A stretch of 64,000 bases of DNA from TH5896 sp049578985 (GTDB lineage Archaea > Thermoproteota > Nitrososphaeria > Nitrososphaerales > Nitrososphaeraceae), in contig JBAUMZ010000112.1 of NCBI GenBank assembly GCA_049578985.1, positions 3,957 to 67,956 on the forward strand, written 5' to 3'. Below the pieces are notes generated by a model that saw nothing but the letters and a program-made list of their open reading frames with translations, searched no databases and was not told where the DNA came from. A program made the position numbers and the translations under genes. Shown piece after piece: positions 27,327-36,255 of the stretch; the first letter of the stretch is position 1; each line of letters opens with the position of its first letter.

Positions 27327-27683
27327 TTATTCCTTGTAAACCCTTAGCCACTGAGACGGAGTAATTAACAAGAGTCTGAGATCAGGTACATCGTAGGCAG
27401 GTGTCTTAATTTGGTCCTCATGACTTAAAATGAAGTCATCCAATGACAATGATGAAAAAATATTCGTACCGTCATTAACATCAGCTCCTGCTGGTCCGAC
27501 AGGTCCAATAGGTCCTTGTGGTCCTTGTGCTCCATCAGCTCCTGCTGGTCCGACAGGTCCAATAGGTCCTTCTGGACCGGGTGGGTTAGGATCATCGATA
27601 CAAAAGTAAACATTTTCATTCTTTCTTAGGTTGTATGTTTTGATGTTGATGTCCATCGTTAGCGAGAACATAGCCCTTAACAT
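27327..27683 (-). pseudogene. chimeric ORF: oxidoreductase fragment joined to collagen-like repeats
   Basis: Residues 15-35 (KTYNLRKNENVYFCIDDPNP) match residues 64-85 of the intact pyridoxamine-oxidase-like protein at 29536 at both protein and DNA level. At the NPP they switch to collagen-type G-x-y repeats (GPEGPIGPVGPAGADGAQGP, twice) and then to an unrelated tail with FSSLSLDDFILSHEDQIKTP. The upstream minus-strand DNA is another unrelated fragment. The junction is at a short shared string around GATCCTAA-CCACC. This reads as a recombination product; expression is uncertain. Confidence 0.5.
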
Positions 27684-27820
27684 TAAAAGAGACAGGACTT
27701 CCCATTAAACTTCCTATATATTCTATTCTCCAAGCGTCTCCTTTACCAGCGATAGAAGTTGGCTGGCTCTTAGAAACATCAAATTATCGAGGTTAGTCTG
27801 CTTGTCTACTAATGAGGTAG

Positions 27821-27994
27821 AACGGCTTGGCAGAAAGAAAGCAGCCGGTAATTCTTTTTCCTCAGAAGTACACAGAAGAGCCTCCATTAGCAAAGATCAC
27901 CGGATCCTGGGAGGTAGGAACTCATGAACAAGCAAAGGCATTCAAGGATTAATACGACCGACTTCAAAAAGAAAATAGCAAGGAAAAGGCCTAA
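27821..27994 (+). pseudogene. C-terminal gene fragment with a nonsense codon
   Basis: The frame reads NGLAERKQPVILFPQKYTEE, PPLAKITGSWEVGTHEQAKA, FKD, TAA (27950-27952), YDRLQKENSKEKA and stop. The GAA-to-TAA change splits an otherwise well-formed helical end. No start codon and no family assignment. Confidence 0.35.
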
Positions 27995-28515
27995 GTGAGA
28001 GATGAGTCATAGCGCAAGAGGTTTAAGGGATCTAAAACCCAGTAGTCCAACACATGACGCAATGCAGTTATGGTTAAGTTCCAAGTGAAAGTTGCACTAG
28101 AGATCGCAAAAAAAATTGTTCGAGAACCAGACGATGAAAGTACAAAATATTCTGGATTTAGACTATGTCATACGCCTAGATATGATCAATGCTCGGCAGG
28201 TAGCAACTACAACTGGATTACAGCAAATTTCTTGCTGTCTTCCAACTCCGATCGATAGCCCGATCCGATATATTTCATCTTTGCGATCTATTATGTACAA
28301 TGAGTTGAGTTTCACATTCGTTGCCATTTCGACCTCTTCCCTTAGAGACCCCTCTTTCTTCGATAATCTTAGCTAATTTGTTAAGTTTGTGCATGAATCA
28401 ATCAATGTCTGCTCGGGATATAATTAGTGAAATACGAAAAGCCGGGGGAGAGTGTATCGACCGGTAGTTATAGTCTGCTATTATAGTTGATTCTGTCATA
28501 GTCTATGTTGAGAAA
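27995..28515. other. no confidently supported gene
   Basis: Two overlapping frames at 28070-28376 (VKVALEIAKKIVREPDDEST and the other with DLDYVIRLDMINARQVATTT) look partly coding and could be one broken gene, but no family was recognised. Confidence 0.3.
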
Positions 28516-28731
28516 CTAAGTGAAGAATATCTTCAGATAGCCACAGTTGTTACAAATATATATTTTGTAGAAATGATATTTTTTCATGATTTCCGGCATA
28601 TAATCAGCCGGAACTATTTTTTGGAATGATGATGATAACGGCATTTCATTGGGAATGGCTTGAAGTTCTCCCTCCATCATTCCATCACGGCATTCTGTAC
28701 ATTTTCTAGTTAATCTCTTCGGGGTCACCAC
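28516..28731 (-). CDS. 71-residue zinc-ribbon protein
   Basis: Two CxxC knuckles, C-T-E-C at 11-14 and C-N-N-C at 59-62, flank a 44-residue insert (GMMEGELQAIPNEMPLSSSF). The C-terminal IYICNNCGYLKIFF is the usual second half of a transcription-factor-type zinc ribbon. The start is ATG. Likely a nucleic-acid or protein-binding small protein; no operon partner. Confidence 0.6.
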   Translation of the reverse strand: MVTPKRLTRKCTECRDGMMEGELQAIPNEMPLSSSFQKIVPADYMPEIMKKYHFYKIYICNNCGYLKIFFT

Positions 28732-28997
28732 GAATTTGGCTTACGTATGACAATAATTTATCTTGTGTAGTCATTAAACCCAGAATAATGCTGGAAATAG
28801 AGTTTTAGGGAGATGCTATTTTCACAGAAAATGATAAAATGACGACTATGCAAACAACAGAAAATATGACTGGAACTAATTCGACCAGTTAAAGTTATTG
28901 CAAAAGCGATAGCCTTCAGTATTCATGAGCAGAAGAGATGAGCTAGCGACGTTAAATTCAACTATTTTTTCACCAAACGGCTTGAACCCATAGTATA

Positions 28998-29015
28998 GCA
29001 CATAAATATTTGTGC
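28998..29015 (+). promoter_or_regulatory. GCACATAAATATTTGTGC palindromic promoter, copy 1
   Basis: An 18-base near-palindrome whose centre carries the TATA-like ATAAATAT. The ATG of the following ORF lies 16 bases after its end, giving a TATA-to-start distance of about 30, right for a leaderless archaeal transcript. The surrounding CTTGAACCC and GCGATCTTCT blocks recur with the other copies. Confidence 0.65.
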
Positions 29016-29030
29016 GATCTTCTCTATAAA

Positions 29031-29176
29031 ATGAACTTAAAAGTAATTGGCATGATGTTGATAGTAGCAGCAGCTGCGTCTATCGGATTGGTTACAATTG
29101 GATTTCAGAGTACCATGGCGTCAAACGACGTATTAATGCCTACGATGCTTTCAGATAGAAATGTGTCGTATTACTG
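29031..29176 (+). pseudogene. family C remnant: promoter plus signal peptide only
   Basis: 48 residues: MNLKVIGMMLIVAAAASIGL, VTIGFQSTMASNDVL and a short tail. The promoter and start region are those of family C genes, but the core domain is missing, so only a signal peptide with a 20-residue tail is encoded. It might be expressed as a tiny exported peptide. Confidence 0.5.
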
Positions 29177-29232
29177 ATCCTCTAAATGAGTATCATTATT
29201 AACCATACATATAGTTAGATCAAAACGGAGAG

Positions 29233-29253
29233 AGACCTGGGGGTACCAGGTCT
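29233..29253. repeat. 8-bp perfect hairpin
   Basis: AGACCTGG and CCAGGTCT separated by GGGTA. It lies 57 bases after the remnant ORF and just before the open frame at 29261. No T tract follows, so it may be a protein site or a structured 5' region. Confidence 0.55.
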
Positions 29254-29260
29254 AAGGCAC

Positions 29261-29422
29261 GTGAGAACTACTAAAGAAAGGCAACAAGGCCACGAGAAGG
29301 CCTCATTCCTTAAGTTTCTGAAAGGTATTCATGTATTATATGAAATTCAATCTAATGGCGAAATCATATGGGATCACGTATTACCAGGTTGGGTTAACAT
29401 GAATACTTTCAACTGTTCCTGA
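29261..29422 (+). CDS. 53-residue hypothetical ORF (GTG start)
   Basis: The frame reads VRTTKERQQGHEKASFLKFL then KGIHVLYEIQSNGEIIWDHV. Composition is balanced and protein-like, but no family is known and no promoter was seen. It may be a fragment. Confidence 0.3.
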   Translation: MRTTKERQQGHEKASFLKFLKGIHVLYEIQSNGEIIWDHVLPGWVNMNTFNCS

Positions 29423-29535
29423 AACTTTTCACCTGTAACAAAGATTGCGCGAATACGCCTTTCCTTGACTACAATATGATGCGCGCAGAATTTCTATCTG
29501 AAACAAATTAAATACGCAAATACGCCCTCTTCTAT

Positions 29536-30009
29536 ATGTTAAAGATCCTTAATGGAAGTCCAGGATTTGGTGCGCCGCTAAACGAACAAGAAACAGTACA
29601 CTTCTTAACGACAGGTAAACTAAATGTCCATCTTGGAACCGTAGACGAGAAAGGCCATCCAAATGTTCATCCTACATGGTACTATTACGATACTGGAAAT
29701 AACAGGATATATGTTGAAACATCAAAAGAGGCCAAGAAGACACACAACATTAGAAAGAATGAGAATGTTTACTTTTGTATAGACGATCCTAATCCACCTT
29801 ACAAGGGAGTACGTGGAAAAGGAAGTGTAAAGATTCATGAAGATATCAACTTTAATGTTCCTATTGCGGAGAAGATGATGGTCAAGTATCTGGGGAATGT
29901 AGAACATCCGATGGCACGGGCACTACTGAATATGCAAAAGGGAGGTCAGTCGGTTATTCTGGAAATATTTCCAAAGTATTACTCGACTTGGGATGATAGT
30001 AAACAGTAA
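29536..30009 (+). CDS. pyridoxamine 5'-phosphate oxidase-like flavin/F420-binding protein
   Basis: 157 residues. A split-barrel fold is visible: LNVHLGTVDEKGHPNVHPTW, YYYDTGNNRIYVETSKEAKK, THNIRKNENVYFCIDDPNPP, YKGVRGKGSVKI, then a helix and LEIFPKYYSTWD. The family binds FMN or F420 and reduces or oxidises small molecules. The start ATG (29536) is leaderless, with TTAAATACG as TATA region. Pieces of this gene recur: its middle in the chimera at 27.6 kb and its promoter plus first codons at 53.1 kb. Confidence 0.88.
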   Translation: MLKILNGSPGFGAPLNEQETVHFLTTGKLNVHLGTVDEKGHPNVHPTWYYYDTGNNRIYVETSKEAKKTHNIRKNENVYFCIDDPNPPYKGVRGKGSVKIHEDINFNVPIAEKMMVKYLGNVEHPMARALLNMQKGGQSVILEIFPKYYSTWDDSKQ

Positions 30010-30048
30010 ACAGATTTGCGAGCAGAGAAGATTAGTAACGATTAACAT

Positions 30049-30165
30049 ATGATATCTGAATGCAGTAGAGGTCACATATGTTTTGGTAAAGGGGATCTTT
30101 CATCGTGCGGGATGAAGGATTGTGGAAGACCAACCGTAATTATAAGTCCAATAGATATACAATAA
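30049..30165 (+). CDS. 38-residue Cys-containing small ORF
   Basis: An ATG frame 40 bases after the oxidoreductase gene encodes 38 residues with C5, C11, C20 and C25 and a GHICFGKGDLSSCGMKDCGR core. The even cysteine spacing suggests a disulfide or metal site. Family unknown; it may be co-transcribed with the oxidoreductase. Confidence 0.4.
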   Translation: MISECSRGHICFGKGDLSSCGMKDCGRPTVIISPIDIQ

Positions 30166-30978
30166 TTTTACAAAATAAATGAGTCAGGCCTTTGCATTAA
30201 TAGAGAGGACTTGCACATGATAATAGAAGACCGAAATATGCCCAAAGATGTTAAGAAAACCATACTGAGGATCTTTCCTCATTTAGAGTGAAGAAAGTGT
30301 TGATAAAAGTCTACTCAAATATCAACAATTGGATGAACTGAATAATTGGGATTTTTTCGCGTGGAGAAATACTACATGAATTGTCCGATATTTCCCTGGA
30401 AAATTATTGCCACAAACCGGTAGTTACCTTTGGATTGAGCCAAAAATAGAACAAAGAAGGTATTGACGACCAGGTTTCCTAGGTTAGACGAAGTTATGAT
30501 CGCCAGTACCTTTGGTTTTAGGGTGCATCATGGTAATGCAACATTGTATATGAAAGTTTCACGTTCTTTGACGTTAACCATTATGTTGCTGTATCATCTT
30601 CTCCAGGAACTAGGTTCTGTTGTTGGTATGCTATTGCCTTCATCTATATTCTCCATTCAGAAACAGAAATATCCCACATGTATATTTGGCTAGTGAGTTG
30701 CTAGTTTTCTTCACTAGTACATTATCTCTGTCTCTGTATATGCGTGTGTTACTCCAATCATCTGTATGAGATATTATACCTAAAGATTGTTTCAGTTTAT
30801 AGAACCATTTTGATTTTAGTGCTTTTTTGGTCTATACCTACCATGCTATTAATGGCTACAATAGGCATAAAAGAAGACTATTAATTTCTTGTTAAAGATG
30901 CAAGCCATTTAAACATATCCTGTAAAACATAATCTTCTATTGGCCCACTTTGGGTTATCCATTCGCTGGAGGGAGAAA
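30166..30978. other. 800-base region without a supported gene
   Basis: An open frame at 30463-30693 has no motif. A 24-codon frame at 30218 (MIIEDRNMPKDVKKTILRIF) looks like the start of a protein that soon stops. Nothing else is recognised. Confidence 0.35.
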
Positions 30979-31301
30979 GTGAATGTCCAGAGAGACCATC
31001 ACAAACCAGTACCACCACCTGAAGTTGGATGTCCAGATGATTACGTATGGGATCTGACGCTCAATCAACCGCTACCAGGCGTCCCCGAGGGCACTGTACT
31101 ATGTGCGTTTAGCTGAGTGGGCACGACGAAGTTGTCCAAATAGAAAGTACAGAAGAAGAACTCCCTTATCAGGTAGTTATAGCGCAGAGAGAATCCAATG
31201 GTATATGTAGTGCCGGATCTTCGGATGCAACTGCGTCATCAGGAAATCCACCTACCCCACTAGAAATCGGAGATGCAGTCTGTGTGACGCCCCAGCAATG
31301 A
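30979..31301 (+). pseudogene. frameshifted hypothetical gene
   Basis: Frame 1 from GTG 30979 reads RDHHKPVPPPEVGCPDDYVW then DLTLNQPLPGVPEGTVLCAF and stops at TGA 31114. Frame 2 from 31119 continues GHDEVVQIESTEEELPYQVV, IAQRESNGICSAGSSDATAS and ...GDAVCVTPQQ, stop 31299. The parts join with a two-base change. No signal peptide is left, so the N-terminus may also be lost. Three cysteines and a Pro-rich start suggest a secreted origin. Confidence 0.45.
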
Positions 31302-31452
31302 TCATCTAATGCAACGGCACGCAGCCTGTGCATGATATCCCCATTTTTTGGGTTTCAGTTAGTAGTAGTAGTTCATCATTCATTTGGTTCTGAGAATAGT
31401 TAATCTTATTTATACGACAGAGCAGGCAAGTGAAGATGGAGGCTAGTTTTAA

Positions 31453-32085
31453 TTGGTAAATATATACGGGATAAACAGATCTCATCTAAGGTTTTTTACT
31501 GATGCGGTATTTGGAGTCGCGATTACGTTACTCGCCGTAGATTTTGCAATTCCACACATAGGACCAGACGGCTCTTTCGATGAAGGCGAGCTCGAGGATT
31601 TGGTACTGAATATTATCTTGTTTGTTATCAGTTTTATGATTATCGGATTGTACTGGATTACATATCAGTCAGTAGTTAGTATGACTGCTAGAACTACAGA
31701 TTTAATGATTTGGTTAAACATCATTTTCCTGATGTTTATAACAATGATACCGTTCACGTTTAAGCTAACAAATGTATATGATACAAATACTTATGCGTAC
31801 GGGTTTTATTGCATAGTACAGATTTTCGCAGGATCTATGCTATTTAGTATATGGATCCATATACTAAAGAGGAAGCTATATTCGCCTGACAAGACTATTA
31901 CGAATGAAATTAAGAGGTTGACGTATTTCCGTACCATTATGACCCCAGTAGTCTTTATGATTTCACTAGGAACCTTGATTTATTCTCTCGAGCTCGCCGT
32001 GGGAATCACGTTCCTCATCGTTCCAGCCTCGTTGGTAATGAGATTCATCTATAGAGGAAAAAAAGATCTTTATCTGACTGACTAA
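31453..32085 (+). CDS. TMEM175-family (DUF1211) potassium channel subunit
   Basis: 210 residues with six hydrophobic helices. Helix 1 carries RFFTDAVFGVAITLLAVD, the prokaryotic TMEM175 signature (R-x-x-x-F-S-D-x-V-x-A-I-x-x-T-L-L) with FSD replaced by FTD. Archaeal TMEM175 proteins form tetrameric K+ channels with a hydrophobic Ile gate on helix 1. The start is TTG at 31453; no ATG precedes helix 1. Length is normal (about 200). No regulatory partner is adjacent. Confidence 0.85.
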   Translation: MVNIYGINRSHLRFFTDAVFGVAITLLAVDFAIPHIGPDGSFDEGELEDLVLNIILFVISFMIIGLYWITYQSVVSMTARTTDLMIWLNIIFLMFITMIPFTFKLTNVYDTNTYAYGFYCIVQIFAGSMLFSIWIHILKRKLYSPDKTITNEIKRLTYFRTIMTPVVFMISLGTLIYSLELAVGITFLIVPASLVMRFIYRGKKDLYLTD

Positions 32086-32507
32086 TCGACACTTTTCTAC
32101 CATTTGTGAAGACCCGATTGATGGCGCAATTGAGTATAAGGCCGATTATTACTCTGTACTTACAATTCTTTCTGTACTTACAGTTGTTACAATTCTTTCT
32201 GGTCTGTTTGAAAATAAAATAGTGCTGTCTGATACGTCAACATCAGCCATAGCCTGAAGTTCTAAACAAATACAGCCTGCCTGCAGCCAATTAACCCCAT
32301 CTTGTCCCTCTATTAAATCATAGTTTCTAGTACAAGACTACTAAAGGCCGCCATTAATTTAAGCGACCTACCTATAGGTATTGTATGCCGTGGGTTGTAG
32401 TTTCACGACTAGTATGAAAGTTGTAGAAAATACAAACCGCGCTACGCTCACACATCCTGCAATTGCGGTATCCTGAACTCAAACAATTAATATTTAATTT
32501 TTGAAGT
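32086..32507. other. intergenic, nothing recognised
   Basis: Contains only a short direct repeat (TCTGTACTTACAAT-like, 32153-32195). No gene is supported. Confidence 0.35.
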
Positions 32508-32720
32508 CTACATAATACGGTGGACATGATATTGCATTCCAAATGAATTTGTACACCTCTCATGATCCTCAACTGGGATTACCTCAATGTTATCTGACCT
32601 ACATCTCGGATATTTGGAAAATGTGTGGGAATCCATTAGTAGAGAGGCTGACCATTGACAACTATTACAAATAACAAGATCACGATATTCTTTTCTCATC
32701 ATACATCTTGACGTTGGCAA
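32508..32720 (-). pseudogene. decayed copy of the zinc-ribbon gene found at 62539
   Basis: LVICNSCQWSASLLMDSHTF and DNIEVIPVEDHERCTNSFGM align with FVICNSCYWCASYFS and HNTELIPISSNE of the intact protein. Here the third knuckle has lost its first cysteine (YPRCRSDN against LRCHQCNSHN), the N-terminal 40 residues are missing and the tail is different. Probably non-functional as a zinc ribbon. Confidence 0.5.
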
Positions 32721-32816
32721 TAACAGAATATATTAATATTGTATCTATTATGGGCTCTGTAGAAACCATTCATTTTCTGAGATAAAGCTATGTAATAGCA
32801 CTATTCCATAGATCTG

Positions 32817-33085
32817 GTGAAAGAATCAAGATATGTTAGGTTGGCACGTACTATATTCCACATTCTAAGATATGCAAGGATACCGCTATTCCGTTATAGG
32901 AAAAGCAATCACATTTTCACAATCTGGCAACATCTGTCGTGCTTACTATTAGACAGTACGAGGGTAAGAGTTACCGTATGTTCACTGAATGGCTGGTAGA
33001 AGCTCACTATCTTAGAATGTTCCTCCAAATATCTAGAATACCTCATTTCACGACACTACAAAAGTTTAGCGATAGAATCAGGGTA
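32817..33085 (+). mobile_element. transposase N-terminal remnant (IS5/IS1182-type)
   Basis: Frame 1 gives RKSNHIFTIWQHLSCLLL and frame 2 continues LTIRQYEGKSYRMFTEWLVE then RIPHFTTLQKFSDRI. Y-S-x-K-x-x-x-H-x-F-x-x-x-Q-H-L-x-x-L-L...HFTTLQKFxxRI is the well-known N-terminus of archaeal DDE transposases. The frame is broken once and the catalytic domain is replaced by another gene's end. Confidence 0.55.
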
Positions 33086-33391
33086 CGCTGCTGCGGAAAC
33101 CTCGACGTGACGGAAACATGGACCTATTGGACCATACAGAGACCCGATGGCACACCATACGGAGAAGGCAAAGGTGTGATAATGACCAAAGATGGTGGTG
33201 AAGTGGCAACGGCAACTGGACATGGAGAAGGAAGGATGACTGACCCAGAAAAAATGAAGTACTTAGGCGCAGTTGGGGAATTCGAAAAATAAACTTGCGT
33301 TCCTCAATCACCTCATTGGTGTAAATGAATACAAGGTAGACGAATCAGGTAACTATGAAAATAAGTTATGGGAATGGAAATAAGACAAAGT
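33086..33391 (+). pseudogene. 3' part of a gene cut by a transposase remnant, then frameshifted
   Basis: The chain leaves the transposase and reads LDVTETWTYWTIQRPDGTPY, GEGKGVIMTKDGGEVATATG, HGEGRM. This beta-rich pattern is that of a lipocalin-like hypothetical family. It stops at 33290, but a shifted frame continues SKNKLAFLNHLIGVNEYKVD then ESGNYENKLWEWK. Both the 5' loss and the frameshift disable the gene. Confidence 0.5.
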
Positions 33392-33589
33392 AGATATACA
33401 TTCATTTTCAAATTTTTTTTGCACGCAGATATTGAAATAATTCTAAATTGAACCACTCAGTTTTCCAGTGTGTATCTTGTTCTACTTGACGCAGACAAGA
33501 CGACATCACATCTTGCAGAAATAGTTACAGACAAGATATCACAATTAAACGATATATAAAAGGCTAGATTACAACTTCTATATCGGTCT

Positions 33590-34138
33590 ATGAAACGATC
33601 AAACACTCAAAAGAAAGACAAGAAAAAGGACACGAAAATTAGATCATCTATTAATCTAGGCAAGGTATTCGATAAACATGTCAGGAGTGAATTTGAAGAC
33701 AAGGACGTAGAGGAAACAATGAAAACAATGGGCAAGGACCCTTATGTTCTCCATGTACCTGTACTCACTGGTGGAGTGGGTTACGATGGTGTATACAATT
33801 TCTACAAGAACGATTTTGTCGGTAAGATGCCTAAAGATGCCAAGTTTACAAACATCTCCCGTACCGTTGGAAAGAACCAAGTTGTTGATGAATTAATCAT
33901 GAGTTTTACACATGACATCGAGATCAAGGCTTTACTTCCCGGGATACAACCTACAGGCAAGTACGTAGAGTTACCCATCGTAGTCGTAATGAAATTCAGA
34001 GGTAACAAAATAGCGTATGAACACATATACTGGGACCAGGCATCATTCCTAACTCAGATAGGCTTACTAGATGCCAAAAGTCTGCCGATCAAAGGCATTG
34101 AACAATCAGAAAAATTGAAAGAACTTTCATCAAAGTAA
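33590..34138 (+). CDS. NTF2/SnoaL-like protein
   Basis: 182 residues. After a basic N-terminus (residues 1-20) come VFDKHVRSEFEDKDVEETMK, YVLHVPVLTGGVGYDGVYNF, ISRTVGKNQVVDELIMSFTH, LLPGIQPTGKYVELPIVVVM and YEHIYWDQASFLTQIGLLD. This is the cone-shaped NTF2/SnoaL fold in the variant I know from bacterial ester-cyclase or carboxymethylenebutenolidase-associated proteins. H and Y/W residues face the pocket. Cytosolic, substrate unknown. The ATG is leaderless with TATATAAAA about 30 bases upstream. Confidence 0.8.
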   Translation: MKRSNTQKKDKKKDTKIRSSINLGKVFDKHVRSEFEDKDVEETMKTMGKDPYVLHVPVLTGGVGYDGVYNFYKNDFVGKMPKDAKFTNISRTVGKNQVVDELIMSFTHDIEIKALLPGIQPTGKYVELPIVVVMKFRGNKIAYEHIYWDQASFLTQIGLLDAKSLPIKGIEQSEKLKELSSK

Positions 34139-34253
34139 CATTCCAGATAGGCATCTGTAAATGACAATTTATTATACTATAACACATCGCTTACATTAAT
34201 CCCGCTTGCAATCGAAAAGTTCTACGACGTTGAGTTGACCAAAAGTCGGTATG

Positions 34254-34656
34254 TTACCTCTTGTATTCTTGTTTTCTTAGTGATTGATTTCCTCCGATAT
34301 CTATGTCATTGCTGTTTTTTTCACCGCCGCTGGCCTGAATCGTACTTTGCAGGTTAGCTCTATTCTTAAGAGCTACTATGTTGTTTGGATCTATAGCTAA
34401 AGTAGAGTAGTACTCTATGGCTTGGTCATAGTTACCAAGACTGTTAAGGGCTAGTTGTCGTCGCCAACATGTTTTCAACAAGTATAGGTCTTATTTGACT
34501 TTCAATACTGATATTATCACTCGCATTAGCTTTATTAAACAATTTCAATAGTGCATCAGTAATAGACTGGCTATCATTCTGTTCTGGAAAGTTTGAATAG
34601 CCTAATTGATTGCTTTTATGCAATAGATACTTTGAATAGCCTGGATACGTTAACAA
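34254..34656 (-). pseudogene. TPR-repeat protein gene with frameshift
   Basis: The upstream part encodes NDSQSITDALLKLFNKANAS then a helix, in one frame that stops near 34444. The downstream part in another frame reads LALNSLGNYDQAIEYYSTLA and IDPNNIVALKNRANLQ, a canonical tetratricopeptide repeat. Joining them at about 34450 gives one TPR protein, which would be a scaffold. The copy looks truncated on both sides. Confidence 0.45.
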
Positions 34657-34767
34657 GTCATCATTAGTATCATGTATTGACTATGTCTGCTTGCTAAGCA
34701 TGCTAAAGACAACTGCAGGATAGACTGAAGGGGCTACATAAATAGTATACATGTGTGGGTTATCATT

Positions 34768-35424
34768 ATGACAAATCATCCTAAAGGTTCGTCACCTCCA
34801 GCATTATTTGGAATAGTAATTGCACTAGCATCTGTCTTAGTAATAACACCCTGGTTTCACAGCGATATGACTCTTTCTTATGGTACTGGCGGTAGCGGTG
34901 GTTCAGGCGGTAGCGGAGGGTTATTGGTCTGCCCTTCAGAGTGTCCCGATGCTGACATAGATATAGCTGAAGCAGTAGAAGCAGAGAATGCAACTATGGC
35001 AGGAGCAACAAACCAGACTAATACTAATGAAGTTGGAGCATACGATGGAGATGAAGCAGAGTTTCTGAGTATTCAAAATGCAAAGTCTGGATCAATATCT
35101 CAAATCAATGCTACAGCATATACACTCGAATTAGGTAACGTATCTAATAGCACTATCTTGTTCTCAGACAGACCGGAAAGAATTGAAGAATCAATCAGTA
35201 CTTTTAACTTTGTTGGTAACTGGGCTGCTGGACCCAACAATTTTGCAGAAGATGCGCCAAATGATGCTCTGATAGTTGAAGATGCTCAATCGGGTCAATT
35301 GGAAATGGCTATCATCGAGTTATTCAATCCTGTCTATGATACCACCTCAAATACATTAACATACACAATTATGGCTGAAAATGCAACATCTATCGATTTA
35401 CCAAGTTTGGACAGTCTTTTTTAG
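34768..35424 (+). CDS. family C secreted protein, slightly truncated
   Basis: I start at ATG 34768, 30 bases after a TATA box (CATAAATAG). Signal peptide (ALFGIVIALASVLVITPWF), Gly/Ser repeat (GGSGGSGGSGG), then ADIDIAEAVEAENATM and the core: SIQNAKSGSISQINATAYTL, ILFSDRPERIEESISTFNFV, GNWAAGPNNFAEDAPNDALI, LFNPVYDTTSNTLTYTIMAE. Compared with 47994 a four-base deletion (GAGT) near the end changes L-P-S-E-F-G-Q-S-x-L-V-I-D to LPSLDSLF, so the last seven residues are lost. Otherwise intact, probably exported. Confidence 0.7.
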   Translation: MTNHPKGSSPPALFGIVIALASVLVITPWFHSDMTLSYGTGGSGGSGGSGGLLVCPSECPDADIDIAEAVEAENATMAGATNQTNTNEVGAYDGDEAEFLSIQNAKSGSISQINATAYTLELGNVSNSTILFSDRPERIEESISTFNFVGNWAAGPNNFAEDAPNDALIVEDAQSGQLEMAIIELFNPVYDTTSNTLTYTIMAENATSIDLPSLDSLF

Positions 35425-35512
35425 TGATAGATGGGTTGAAGTGGGAGCGAAACGGCGTTACCCAATTGCACTGGCGGTAGCCGTGGCGCGGGCGCATTGA
35501 ATCTACAGTAGA

Positions 35513-35530
35513 GCACATAAATATTTGTGC
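35513..35530 (+). promoter_or_regulatory. GCACATAAATATTTGTGC palindromic promoter, copy 2
   Basis: The identical 18-base string as at 28998-29015, followed by GATCTTCTTTCT and an ATG 17 bases on. It drives only a remnant ORF here. Confidence 0.65.
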
Positions 35531-35546
35531 GATCTTCTTTCTAAGA

Positions 35547-35699
35547 ATGATTAATTCAAGAATATTTGGTATAGTGTTCGTAGTAGTAGGAGCGGTCGCA
35601 TCTATCATGACTGTAACTACAATATCTTTACAGAATGCTATGGCTAGCGTCTTGAGTGGGTTTGCCCAATCAGTACTAGTACGACCCAATCAGTACTAG
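35547..35699 (+). pseudogene. family C remnant: signal peptide fused to the extreme tail
   Basis: 50 residues: MINSRIFGIVFVVVGAVASI, MTVTTISLQNAMASVLSGFA and QSVLVRP. The SGFAQSVLV end corresponds to the SEFGQSILVID end of intact members, so the whole core appears deleted. A short direct repeat CAATCAGTACTAGTACGA follows. Confidence 0.5.
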
Positions 35700-36255
35700 T
35701 ACGAATACAGTAATAGCGACAATACCAGTTGGGAATTAATTCGCCAAGTGAGCTTGACGAAACATTTTTTTTGATTTTAGATTCTAGTGTGGCAAGACTT
35801 TATAGTGGTTTCAAATTTTCACGAGATTAAACGACAGCGATGATAATGACCAATCAGCTTAGCGATGAAGCAGCGACAGGCAAATGATGCTCGTACACGA
35901 CAGTAGCAATGGCGAAACGAGGCGACGTACAAAACATCGCAATCCAGCAACAGTGTAAACTTTAGTAGTAGTATCAGTGTAATACCCGATCTTATGGTAT
36001 TTTATCCCTTTTCCGAAATGAATTAGAATTAGTAATATAGCATTAGTAGTATAAATTAGAATTAGTAATTCCAATTAAGAAATTCATTAATGGGAATAGT
36101 AATTTTAAGCGATAATTTTTTCAACAGAGCCATGCCTATACTTGAACTAAATAATATGATTTAACATGACCATAAAGGCCATTATTTTTCCTATATCTTC
36201 GATGCTACCATTAAAGGATGATAAAGGCCGATTGTCAGGGCTCCTTATTGTAGGA
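35700..36255. other. intergenic with an orphan upstream repeat
   Basis: No gene is supported. It carries the GGCAAGACTTTATAG repeat at 35790-35824 (see repeat entry) and a short direct repeat with AATTAGAATTAGTAAT. Confidence 0.4.
35790..35824 (+). repeat. GGCAAGACTTTATAG upstream repeat, copy 1
   Basis: GGCAAGACTTTATAGTGGTT then TCAAATTTTCACGA. Further copies are at 47889-47923 and 61657-61690, with a degenerate one at 24668-24705. TTTATAG could be a TATA box; at 47.9 kb it lies upstream of family C and at 61.7 kb upstream of a coiled-coil gene. Confidence 0.55.

Noticed and set aside
35390..35689. 99-codon minus-strand frame
   Set aside because: It is antisense to the family C tail and remnant and has no motif.
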